32,560 nt of DNA from Thermogemmatispora onikobensis (GTDB taxonomy: Bacteria; Chloroflexota; Ktedonobacteria; Ktedonobacterales; Ktedonobacteraceae): contig NZ_BDGT01000050.1 in NCBI RefSeq assembly GCF_001748285.1, positions 1 through 32,560 on the forward strand, written 5' to 3'. Below the pieces are notes generated by a model. It was not told the origin of the DNA. It saw only the letters and a program-made list of their open reading frames with translations, and searched no databases. This document shows, piece by piece, positions 23,030 through 31,187 of this stretch (positions within the stretch are counted from its first letter, which is position 1; every line of letters begins with the position of its first letter). A program made the position numbers and the translations under genes.

Positions 23030-24592
23030 ATGCCTGCGGCGGCGCCGTCCCTGGCGGGGCAGCCCTCAGCCGAGGCTCCCCCGCAGGCGGAGGAGCTTCT
23101 GAGACAGGCCCAGGAACTCCGCAAAAGTGGCGCTTTGGAGGCGGCACGCTCTACGATAGAGCAAGCACTGCGATTGCAGCCGAAGAGTGCTATACTGCTC
23201 AATGAGCGTGGCGAGATTCGCTATGCACAGAGAGATGTCAACGGCGCTTTCGCCGACTGGCAGGCTGCTCTGGAGCTGGAGCCTGCCTGTATCGATGCGA
23301 TCAATAACCGCGGGGTTGTCTTTCTGGAGCGGGGTGAGTATGAGCAGGCCCTGGCCGATTTCAATGCCGCTCTCCTGCTCCAGCCTGATCATGTCGAGGC
23401 TCTCTCTAACCGCGGCGTCCTCTTCCTGCGCCAGGGGCAGTATGAGCAGGCTCTGGCCGATTTCAATGCCGCTCTCCAGCTCAAACCCGACCTGGTCGAG
23501 GCTCTCTCTAACCGCGGCGTCCTCTTCCTGCGCCAGGGGCAGTATGAGCAGGCTCTGACCGACCTGAACGCAGCCCTCCAGCTCAAACCCGACCTGGTCG
23601 AGGCTCTCATCAGTCGCGGCGTCCTCTTCCTGCGCCGGGAACAGTACGAGCAGGCTCTGGCTGACTTCAACGAGGCTCTCCGCCTGCAGCCGACGCATGC
23701 CAGGACATTGGTCGAGCGGGGCCGCGTCTTGAGGGCCATCGCCCCCGAGCTGGCTCTGGCCGACTTCAATGAGGCCATCCGCCTGCAGCCGACCGCCAAC
23801 GCTTTCCAGGAGCGCGCTCTTCTCTTTTTGAGTGAGCAGCGCTACAAGGAGGCGGTCGCCGACTTCACCGAGGCGCTGAACCTCTCGCCAGCGCCTTCGT
23901 CTGCACTGCTGACCTATCGCGGTACCGCTCATTTGCGCGCGGGTGATCTGCTCCAGGCCCTGACTGACTTCAATACCGCCCTCCAGCTCAAGCCCGAGGA
24001 TGCTTCCGCCCTGCATGGGCGCGGGCAGGTCCTGATGAAGCTAGGAGAGGCCGAGCAGGCATTGAATGATTTCAATGCAGCCATTGCTCTGCAGCCGGCG
24101 AATGCCACTTTCTATGAGAGCCGGGGCACGCTGCTCACGCGGTCCTTCGATCAGGAGCGGCAGCGGCAAGCGCTGGCCGATTTTACGGAGGCCATCCGCC
24201 TGCAGCCCAACAGGCCTATTCCCCACGTTGGCCGTGCGGCCCTGCTCTTTGGCAAGCTGCAGTGGGAGGAGGCCCGCGAGGCCATAGAGGAGGCGATCCG
24301 GCTCAATCCGTTCGATCCTTACACGTGCCGCCTGGCGAGCGAGATCTACCGCTGGCTGGGCCAGCGCGAGGAGGCGATCGCCAGTCTGTCGCAGGCGATC
24401 AGGCTGCAGCCAGGGCGGGCGAAAGACTACTGGCAGCGCGCCACTCTCTATCTCTGGCAGGGCCGCTATGGACTCGCCGCCGCCGATTTCCGGCAGACTC
24501 TTCGCCTGGCGCTGCGCGCCAGGCGGCGGCGCCTGCTGCAGGCCGCCGGCTTCTGGAAACGGAAGGAGAGCGGGCAGGAGGGCCGACTGTGA
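23030..24592 (+). CDS. TPR-only protein (about 14 repeats)
   Basis: A 520-aa protein made almost wholly of tetratricopeptide repeats, about 14 by eye, beginning at residue 20 (AEELLRQAQELRKSGALEAA). Repeats 4, 5 and 6 are close copies: GTCGAG-led units recur at 23393, 23495 and 23597, exactly 102 bases apart. One unit near residue 345 carries a short insertion (TRSFDQERQRQALADF). There is no kinase domain, signal peptide or membrane segment; the tail is basic (RARRRRLLQAAGFWKRK). TPR similarity to kinase B and pseudokinases C and D suggests a shared origin and perhaps mutual binding. The start is uncertain: GGAGGAG directly abuts ATG 23030, too close for a normal ribosome binding site, and an in-frame ORF upstream is cut by a stop. 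It may reinitiate here. Confidence 0.82.
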   Translation: MPAAAPSLAGQPSAEAPPQAEELLRQAQELRKSGALEAARSTIEQALRLQPKSAILLNERGEIRYAQRDVNGAFADWQAALELEPACIDAINNRGVVFLERGEYEQALADFNAALLLQPDHVEALSNRGVLFLRQGQYEQALADFNAALQLKPDLVEALSNRGVLFLRQGQYEQALTDLNAALQLKPDLVEALISRGVLFLRREQYEQALADFNEALRLQPTHARTLVERGRVLRAIAPELALADFNEAIRLQPTANAFQERALLFLSEQRYKEAVADFTEALNLSPAPSSALLTYRGTAHLRAGDLLQALTDFNTALQLKPEDASALHGRGQVLMKLGEAEQALNDFNAAIALQPANATFYESRGTLLTRSFDQERQRQALADFTEAIRLQPNRPIPHVGRAALLFGKLQWEEAREAIEEAIRLNPFDPYTCRLASEIYRWLGQREEAIASLSQAIRLQPGRAKDYWQRATLYLWQGRYGLAAADFRQTLRLALRARRRRLLQAAGFWKRKESGQEGRL

Positions 24593-24829
24593 CTGAGCAG
24601 TCACGCTCTTTTGCTGCGCTACCCGGTTGCTCTCTACCACAGGGACATGAGTAGCTCATAGCGCAGCTAGTGCAGCCCTTCTTGTATGAGGCTATGAGGG
24701 AGAAGATGAGGAGGCTCTTCTACAGGCAGCAAGGCAGCAGGTCCCAGATTCCGATGAGGAAAGCTGTCAGGGCTGGCAGGCACAGCGCCGATCGCTCCCG
24801 CTTCGTACCATCAGGACCATCAAGCCAGC

Positions 24830-25078
24830 GCTCTCCAGCCCGGCGGCGCCAGGATCTGCCTGCAGCGCGTCACTCTATCCCTCCCGCAGGACAATCTGCC
24901 GCAGGGCCTGGCCGGCTTCAGCAGGGCGCTCCGTCTCAACGCCCGCCACGCCGCGGCCTCTTCCAGCCCTGGTACGCGCTTTCTTGAGCCGGTCCCTGGC
25001 CGTTGCGATGTGCTGACGGTAATCGAGAAAAGGGCGCTGGCAATGGTGCGCGAGGCCATGCGCCGCCAGCAGTCCTGA
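24830..25078 (+). pseudogene. Decayed TPR-gene remnant
   Basis: This frame has no start codon near its beginning, yet reads ALQPGGARICLQRVTLSL then PQDNLPQGLAGFSRALRLNA, which follows the end of the preceding TPR protein (RLQPGRAKDYWQRATLYL then WQGRYGLAAADFRQTLRLAL) almost position by position. Upstream DNA at 24771-24800 (GGCTGGCAGGCACAGCGC and on) still resembles the corresponding TPR coding sequence (CGCTGGCTGGGCCAGCGC) but in a shifted frame. The last 40 codons show no TPR likeness. I read it as a broken partial copy left by duplication within the cluster. The rest of 24593-25218 shows no gene. Confidence 0.5.
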
Positions 25079-25105
25079 ATCAGGAGCCTCGCGCGCTGGC
25101 TCTTC

Positions 25106-25135
25106 TTGCATCGAGCCAGCGGCTTTCTCTATACT
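25106..25135 (+). promoter_or_regulatory. Possible promoter of pseudokinase C (TTGCAT-N18-TATACT)
   Basis: Good -10 TATACT (25130-25135), weak -35 TTGCAT (25106-25111); leader about 77 nt. Confidence 0.45.
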
Positions 25136-25218
25136 ATCAGCTGGCTATACCAGTATGCCACTGGGAATGCGCCAGGGCCAGCAGGCGTATCAGCGGAGGA
25201 GAGAGGAGAGACGAGGTG

Positions 25219-27459
25219 ATGCAGGATCTGACAGGAGCAGAGTTTGAGGGCTATCGGTTGTTGGGCCTGCTCGGGAGGGGCAGCCTGGGCCAGGTCTATC
25301 TGGCCCGCAGGACGAGCGAGGAGGCCGAGGGGAGAGCCGCGCCGCCTCTGGCTCTTAAGGTACTGAACACGCCCGCGCTCAGGAAGGCGGAGCTGCCTCC
25401 CTTGTTCGCCGCGCTGCTGGCTTTGCGGGCGCTTCGCCATGAGCAGCTGCTGCCACTGCTGGACTTCGGCTACGACAGCGCGCGTCGTCTGCTCTTTGTG
25501 GTGCTGCCCTATGTCGCCGCTGGCTCTCTGCGCGCGCGCCATCCTCACGGCTCCCGCCTGCCCCTGCTTACGGTGGTGCGCTACGCGACGCAGCTCGCTT
25601 CGGCGCTGCAGGCCGCCCATGAGGCCAGCTGGTTGCACGCTCATTTGAAGCCGGAGAACGTGCTGCTCGCCGACGATGAGCGGCTCTTGTTGAGTGAGGT
25701 GGGCCTCTGGACAGTGCTGCAGCCTTTTACGAGAGGGACCGCTGCCTGGCTTGCGGGCGAGCTGACGGCCTCCTCCTATCAGGCCCCTGAGCAGCTGGCC
25801 GGGCAGCCTGTGGCGGCCAGCGACCAGTATGGGCTGGCGGCGCTCTGCTACGAATGGCTGACGGGCGCCCTACCACAGCGCCTGGAGGAGGGCGGAACGC
25901 TGCAGTCGCTGCGGGCCAGCGCGCCGGAGCTGAGCACGGCAGTTGAGCAGGTGCTGGCTCAGGCGCTGGCCCCTGATCCGGCCAGGCGCTTCCTTTCCGT
26001 GCAGGCTTTTGCCGAGGCTCTCAGCCGGGCCGCCGCCGCCCTGGAGGTGGCTATTCCCCAGGAGCGCGAGCTGGTTGAGCTGTGGCTGCAGCAAGGCAAC
26101 GAGCACTATCGTCAGGGACGCCGCCAGGAGGCCCTGGCCGCCTTCGGCGAGGCGCTGCGTCTCGATCCACGCAACGTTTACGCCTACAATCGGCGCGGCC
26201 AGGTCTATGCTGAGCTGGGACGCACTGAGGAGGCCCTGGCCGACTTCAATGCCGCTATTCGTCTGGCTCCTTCCGACCCGACGGCCTACCACCATCGCGG
26301 CTTTCTGGCGCTGCAACAGGACCGGCTGGAGCAGGCGCTGGAGGACTATACGACGGTGCTGCGCCTGGAGCCGGGGCGCGCGGTGAGCTATAACAATCGC
26401 GGGCGCATCTATCTGGAGCTGGGACGCCCTGGCGAGGCCCTGGCCGATCTGAATGAGGCCCTTCGCCTCGACCCCGCCTATGCCCCGGCCTATTTTAATC
26501 GCGGCAACGCTTATGAGGAGCTGGGAGAGCCAGAGCGGGCTATCGCTGACTATACGGAGGCGCTGCGCCTTGATCCATCGCATGCCCCGGCCTCCTTCCA
26601 TCGTGGGCTGCTCTATCAGCAAGAGGGCGAGCTGGAGCGGGCGCTGGCCGATCTCGACGAGGCCATCCACCTGGATACCAGCGATGCCGCCGCCTATCTG
26701 GCACGCGGCGAGGTCTATCTGGCCTTGGGTCAGGCTGCTCAGGCCCTGGCCGATTTCGAGCAGACGCTTCGCCTTGATCCCCACAACGCCGGGGCCTATC
26801 TGCAGCGCGGCTTGCTGCGGCGACGCCAGGGAGAGGAGGCTCAGGCCCTGGCCGACCTGAGCACGGCTATCCGCCTGGCGCCCGCCGATCCCCTGGCCTA
26901 TCGAGAGCGCGCCAGCCTGTATGAGGAGCAGGGCGACTTTGATCGGGCGCTCTCGGATCTGGATCAGGCCATCCACCTGGCTCCTGCTGAGGCCCTCAGC
27001 TATGCTCAGCGCGGTAATCTCCGCCAGCAACGGGGGGAGATCGAGGAGGCCCTGGCCGACTTCGAGCAGGCGCTTCGCCTTGATCCCAGCCTGGCGGCGG
27101 CTTACTTTGATCGGGCTGTGCTCTACGCGGAGCTGGGCGAGCTGGAGCTGGCCCTGAGCGATCTCAACGAAGCTCTTCGCCTGGCCCCCGAGACTGCCGA
27201 GGCCTATTATTATCGCGGCCTGCTCTACGCCGATCTGGGCCAGCTCCAGGAGGCCATCACCGACCTCAGTGAGGCCCTTCGCCTCCGTCCCGACGATGCC
27301 GCCCTGTACCGGGAACGGGCGCGCCTCTACGAGCTGCAGGGGCGACTTCAGTACGCGCTGGCCGATCTGGAGCGCGCCCGACGCTACGCGCCAGAGGATG
27401 AGGAGATCTGGCAGACCCTGCAGCGGGTTCGGCAGCTTTTGCACTCACAGGGAGACTGA
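25219..27459 (+). CDS. Pseudokinase C: kinase-fold domain lacking catalytic Asp, fused to 13 TPRs
   Basis: A 746-aa cytoplasmic protein. The kinase fold is clear: LGRGSLGQVYLA (18-29), K47 in LALKVLN, hinge LPYVAAGSLRARHPHGSR, KPENVLL (144-150), QAPEQ and SDQYGLAALCYEWLTG. The catalytic loop, however, reads HAHLKPEN (140-147), with histidine in place of the catalytic aspartate, and DFG reads EVG (160-162). ATP-binding elements (glycine loop, lysine, catalytic-loop asparagine) remain, so it may bind nucleotide but should not transfer phosphate. Residues 286-727 are thirteen 34-residue TPRs. The start at ATG 25219 follows a GGAGGAGAGAGGAGAG tract; the longer upstream frame is leader. It lies beside kinase B relatives and is probably a scaffold or inhibitor derived from an active kinase-TPR paralog. 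Confidence 0.92.
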   Translation: MQDLTGAEFEGYRLLGLLGRGSLGQVYLARRTSEEAEGRAAPPLALKVLNTPALRKAELPPLFAALLALRALRHEQLLPLLDFGYDSARRLLFVVLPYVAAGSLRARHPHGSRLPLLTVVRYATQLASALQAAHEASWLHAHLKPENVLLADDERLLLSEVGLWTVLQPFTRGTAAWLAGELTASSYQAPEQLAGQPVAASDQYGLAALCYEWLTGALPQRLEEGGTLQSLRASAPELSTAVEQVLAQALAPDPARRFLSVQAFAEALSRAAAALEVAIPQERELVELWLQQGNEHYRQGRRQEALAAFGEALRLDPRNVYAYNRRGQVYAELGRTEEALADFNAAIRLAPSDPTAYHHRGFLALQQDRLEQALEDYTTVLRLEPGRAVSYNNRGRIYLELGRPGEALADLNEALRLDPAYAPAYFNRGNAYEELGEPERAIADYTEALRLDPSHAPASFHRGLLYQQEGELERALADLDEAIHLDTSDAAAYLARGEVYLALGQAAQALADFEQTLRLDPHNAGAYLQRGLLRRRQGEEAQALADLSTAIRLAPADPLAYRERASLYEEQGDFDRALSDLDQAIHLAPAEALSYAQRGNLRQQRGEIEEALADFEQALRLDPSLAAAYFDRAVLYAELGELELALSDLNEALRLAPETAEAYYYRGLLYADLGQLQEAITDLSEALRLRPDDAALYRERARLYELQGRLQYALADLERARRYAPEDEEIWQTLQRVRQLLHSQGD

Positions 27460-27507
27460 GCCTCTCTCTTGCTCTGCTTCTCTGACCTCCTGCCCAGCCG
27501 CCAGTAT

Positions 27508-27536
27508 TTGCCCTGACCGCGAGGGTGTGCTATGCT
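27508..27536 (+). promoter_or_regulatory. Promoter of pseudokinase D (TTGCCC-N17-TATGCT, extended -10)
   Basis: TTGCCC (27508-27513), 17-base spacer, TGC-TATGCT ending at 27536. A second -10-like TATACT lies at 27546-27551. Leader about 100 nt. Confidence 0.5.
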
Positions 27537-27650
27537 ATCCGCGTTTATACTATAGCGGTGCAGGCCACTGCCACGCTCGCGCTCTGCCGACTCCAGATCT
27601 ACCGATCCTGCGCGCTCTCATTTGAAATCAAAGGAAAGGAGACGTCCCTG

Positions 27651-30600
27651 ATGCTCCCCGATCTTTCTGGCCAGCGCCTCGGTCGCTACCAGCTTATCCG
27701 CCTGCTAGGCCACGGCCCTCTCGGCCAGGTCTATCTGGCCGAGGACCAGGAGCAACGGTTAGCAGAGCCTGTCGTGCTCAAACTCCTTACGGCTTTTCCC
27801 TCCTCCCCAGCACAAGCCGAGGGCTTTCAGGATGAGATCCGCTTCTTGAGGCGGCTCTCTTTTCAGAGCTTTCTGCCCTGGCTCGACTCCGGCTTCGATT
27901 CCGTCCTCTCGCTCCCTTTCTTAGTCCGGGCTTACGTTCCCGGCAGTTCCTTGCGCGCCCATCATCCCAGTGGCTCCCGTCTCTCTCTCTCTACTGTGCT
28001 AGACTATGTGAACAAGATCGTTCCCGCCCTGCAGGAGCTGCATGATCTTCACCTGCCCCATGCACGTCTGAAGCCCGAGAACGTCTGGCTGGATGCTCAT
28101 GGGCACCTGCTGCTCAGCGACGGTGTTCTCACTTTCCCCGAAGCCGATCCCGATAGGCAGACCCCTTCTCCCTACCTGGCCCCCGAGCAGCGGCAGGATC
28201 AGGCGCAACTCGCCAGCGATCAGTATGCCCTGGCAGTCATGATCTACGAGTGGCTGGCCGGCGAGCTGCCCACTCTCGGTAGCACCGACCAGCCAGCCCT
28301 GCAGCTTCCTCCCCTTGCCGCTGACGATGAGGCCCCTGGTATCCAGGCCGCCTTCGAGCTGGCGCTGCAGCGCGCCCTGGCTCCCCAGCCCACTGAGCGC
28401 TTTGCTTCTGTACGCGACTTCGCTGCCGCTCTCGAGCAGGCCACTATCGGAAGTCCACCTGCTCCCTCAGAAGAGGTCGAGGAGCTGCTCCAGCAGTTTC
28501 AGAGCGCCTATGAGAAGGAGGACTACAACCAGGCTCTGGCCATTTTGAATGAGGTTATCCGCCTCGCTCCTGGTCATTCCGACGCTTATCTCTACCGCGG
28601 CCTCTACTACCTGATTCACAACCAGGGCGATCAGGCACGGGCCAACTTTGACGCAGCTATCCGCAACGATCCCCTGAACGCGGAGGCCTACCTCTGGCGC
28701 GGCGCCATCTTCAGTCTCCAGGACCATCGCGAGCTGGCCCTCGCTGACTTCAACGAGGCCATCCGCCTCCAACCTGATCTTGCCAGAAGCCACAGCCACC
28801 GCGGTCTCTTCTATCAACGGCAAGGAGAGCATGAGCTGGCTCTCGCCGACTTCAACGAGGCCATCCGCCTCAATCCTACAGACGCGCAACTGTATAGCGA
28901 CCGCGGCTCGCTCCATCACGAGATGGGGCGGCTCGACCTGGCTCTCGCCGACTTCAATGAGGCCATCCGCCTCGATCCTACAGACGCTCAAGTCTATAGC
29001 GACCGCGGCTCCGTTCATCGCGAGATGGGGCGGCCCGACCTGGCTCTCGCCGACTTCAATGAGGCCATCCGCCTCGATCCTACAGACGCCCAACTGTACA
29101 ACTATCGGGCTGTGCTTCATCGCGACCTGGAGCAGCTCGATCTGGCTCTCGACGACCTCAATGAAGCCATCCGTCTCGATCCCACCACCGCCCAACTGTA
29201 CCACCATCGGGCTGTGGTTCATCGCGACCTGGAGCAGCTCGATCTGGCTCTCGCCGACTTCAACGAGGCCATCCGCCTCGATCCCACTAACTCCCAACAG
29301 TACAGCAACCGCGGCGCCCTTCATCACCAGATGAAGCAGCCCGAGCTGGCTCTCGCCGACTTCAACGAGGCCATCCGCCTCGATCCCACTAACTCCCAAC
29401 AGTACAGCGACCGCGGCTTCCTTCACCGCGAGATGAACCAGCTCGATCTGGCTCTCGCCGACTTCAACGAGGCTATCCACCTCGATCCCACCAACCTCGA
29501 ATTCTACCTGCACCGCGCCTCGCTTCACCGCGAGATGAACCAGCTCGATCTGGCTCTCGCCGACCTCAACGAGGCCATCCGCCTCGATTCCACCAACGCC
29601 GAACTGTACAACTATCGGGCAGCGCTTCATCGCGACCTGGAGCAGCTCGATCTGGCTCTCGCCGACTTCAACGAGGCCATCCGTCTCGATCCCACAGACG
29701 CCGAGCTGTACCTCCATCGGGCAGCGCTTCATCGCGACCTGGAGCAGCTCGATCTGGCTCTCGCCGACCTCAATGAAGCCATCCGCCTCCAACCTGATCT
29801 TGTCAAGAGCTACGCCTTCCGCGGCTTCCTCTACCAACGGCAAGGAAAGTATGAGCTGGCTCTCGCCGATTTCAACAAGGCCATCCGCCTCGCTCCTACC
29901 AACACCTACCTGTACAGCTATCGGGCTATGCTTCATCGCGAGATGAACCGGCTCGATCTGGCTCTCGCTGACCTCAACGAGGCCATCCGCCTCGATCCCA
30001 CTAACGCCGAACTGTACAGCTATCGCGGCGAGTTGCGTAGTCATGCGAGCCAGTTCGAGCCGGCTCTCGCCGACTTCAACGAGGCTATCCGTCTCGATCC
30101 CACTAACGCCAAAGCCTATCTGAGGCGTTGCCTCCTTCACCGGCTGCAAGGCCACTACGATCTCGCGTTGGCCGACCTCAACCGGATACTACAGCTCTTC
30201 CCTGACGATCCAGATCTCTACCTTGATCGCGCTCAGCTTTACGAAGAGATGGGGGATTTCACCAGCGCCCTCTCTGACTACCATGAGGCGATCCGCCTTG
30301 CTCCGACCTACGTCCGCGCTTATAACCACCGCGGCCTCCTTTATCGAGAGCAGGGTCAATATGATCTGGCTCTGGCTGACCTCAATGAGGCCATCCGCCT
30401 CAATCCTACCGATGCCTCCAGTTACAATAACCGCGCCCTCATTCATGAGAAGTTAGGGAACCTCTCTCAGGCCCTCAGCGACTACAATCAGGCGATTCAG
30501 CTCGATCCCGGCCATACGGCGGCTTATAACAACCGCGCCCTCCTCTACCAGTCGCTGGGCAATTTCGAGCCCGCGCTGGACGACTTCAATGAGGCCATTC

Positions 30601-30779
30601 GTCTGAATCCGTATCTCGCGCTTCTCTACTACCATCGTGGCCGGCTCTATGCCAGCAATGGGATGTTAGCAGAGGCTATCGCTGATCTGGAGCAGGCTTA
30701 TCTCCTCTCTCCCGACAACGAGAGCATTCGCCATGAGTTAGAGCAGGCTCGGCAGGCGCGCAAACGGCGCAGACATTGA
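27651..30779 (+). CDS. Pseudokinase D: degenerate kinase domain fused to 22 near-identical TPRs
   Basis: A 1042-aa cytoplasmic protein, the largest of the cluster. The kinase fold persists: LGHGPLGQVYLA (19-30), K44 in VVLKLLT, hinge VRAYVPGSSLRAHHPSGSR, KPENVWL (141-147), YLAPEQ and SDQYALAVMIYEWLAG. The catalytic loop reads HARLKPEN (137-144), with arginine at the catalytic aspartate position, and DFG reads DGV (157-159); the activation segment is also short. It should be catalytically dead. Residues 276-1023 are twenty-two uninterrupted 34-residue TPRs, many repeating the LDLALADFNEAIRLDPT core, followed by a basic 19-residue tail. ATG 27651 has AAAGGAGAC 8 bases upstream, whereas the longer frame has none. 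Such a long regular array forms a superhelix suited to holding several partners. Confidence 0.92.
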   Translation: MLPDLSGQRLGRYQLIRLLGHGPLGQVYLAEDQEQRLAEPVVLKLLTAFPSSPAQAEGFQDEIRFLRRLSFQSFLPWLDSGFDSVLSLPFLVRAYVPGSSLRAHHPSGSRLSLSTVLDYVNKIVPALQELHDLHLPHARLKPENVWLDAHGHLLLSDGVLTFPEADPDRQTPSPYLAPEQRQDQAQLASDQYALAVMIYEWLAGELPTLGSTDQPALQLPPLAADDEAPGIQAAFELALQRALAPQPTERFASVRDFAAALEQATIGSPPAPSEEVEELLQQFQSAYEKEDYNQALAILNEVIRLAPGHSDAYLYRGLYYLIHNQGDQARANFDAAIRNDPLNAEAYLWRGAIFSLQDHRELALADFNEAIRLQPDLARSHSHRGLFYQRQGEHELALADFNEAIRLNPTDAQLYSDRGSLHHEMGRLDLALADFNEAIRLDPTDAQVYSDRGSVHREMGRPDLALADFNEAIRLDPTDAQLYNYRAVLHRDLEQLDLALDDLNEAIRLDPTTAQLYHHRAVVHRDLEQLDLALADFNEAIRLDPTNSQQYSNRGALHHQMKQPELALADFNEAIRLDPTNSQQYSDRGFLHREMNQLDLALADFNEAIHLDPTNLEFYLHRASLHREMNQLDLALADLNEAIRLDSTNAELYNYRAALHRDLEQLDLALADFNEAIRLDPTDAELYLHRAALHRDLEQLDLALADLNEAIRLQPDLVKSYAFRGFLYQRQGKYELALADFNKAIRLAPTNTYLYSYRAMLHREMNRLDLALADLNEAIRLDPTNAELYSYRGELRSHASQFEPALADFNEAIRLDPTNAKAYLRRCLLHRLQGHYDLALADLNRILQLFPDDPDLYLDRAQLYEEMGDFTSALSDYHEAIRLAPTYVRAYNHRGLLYREQGQYDLALADLNEAIRLNPTDASSYNNRALIHEKLGNLSQALSDYNQAIQLDPGHTAAYNNRALLYQSLGNFEPALDDFNEAIRLNPYLALLYYHRGRLYASNGMLAEAIADLEQAYLLSPDNESIRHELEQARQARKRRRH
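28476..30719 (+). repeat. 22-unit tandem array of 102-bp repeats coding TPRs
   Basis: Every unit is exactly 102 bases (34 codons). The core CTGGCTCTCGCCGAC and GAGGCCATCCGCCTC recur nearly unchanged from about 28735 to 30080. Units 3-4 and 13-14 share the rare QPDL and YQRQG motifs at a spacing of 1020 bases (10 units), units 7, 8, 12 and 13 share HRDLEQLDLAL, and units 10 and 11 share HREMNQLDLAL, a mosaic pattern expected from unequal exchange. Confidence 0.9.
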
Positions 30780-31071
30780 TCACCCAGGCGAGCTGCACCA
30801 TGCACTCACGCCCTGGCCATCCCCGGTCTTCCGATGAGCCAGCCGTGCTTCCCGCTCGCTCTCCCTCACAGGCAGGAGGTCAGGGGAGGTGGCCCCCCTC
30901 CCTTTCTCTCCTTCGGTAGCCTCTGAGCAGTTCCAGGATCAGCCGACACGCACTGGCTCTCGGCTCTCAGGGGGTCCCTGCCCCTCGGTTTGGAAGAGCG
31001 CGCTCCCTCTCCGCTTGCTCAGCCCTTCGATCCCTGACAGGCTCCACCTTTTTTGGTTCAGCAGCCGGGCC
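30780..31071. other. Intergenic stretch before the HxlR gene
   Basis: Mixed GC-rich sequence with no coding frame I trust and no clear terminator for pseudokinase D. Confidence 0.4.
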
Positions 31072-31100
31072 TTGCCTCAACTGGACGACAATGTTATACT
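31072..31100 (+). promoter_or_regulatory. Promoter of the HxlR regulator (TTGCCT-N17-TATACT)
   Basis: TTGCCT at 31072-31077, 17-base spacer, TATACT at 31095-31100; leader about 80 nt. Confidence 0.65.
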
Positions 31101-31187
31101 CTAGGGTGGATGTTGTGACCTTTGAACCGCTGGATCGCCGCCAGAGTACCAGGTCAACCCTCTTGAGGATACTGAAAGGCGAGAAGG

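Noticed and set aside
25870-27444. 524-codon antisense frame over the pseudokinase C TPRs, and similar ones over kinase B (21539-22561) and the TPR protein (23066-24016)
   Set aside because: Same explanation: antisense shadows of regular TPR codon use in GC-rich DNA.
28467-30155. 562-codon open frame antisense to the pseudokinase D TPR array
   Set aside because: It mirrors the 102-bp repeat period and exists because the repeated codons lack antisense stops; its product is a periodic copy (EADGLVEVGESQ units) with no ribosome binding site.
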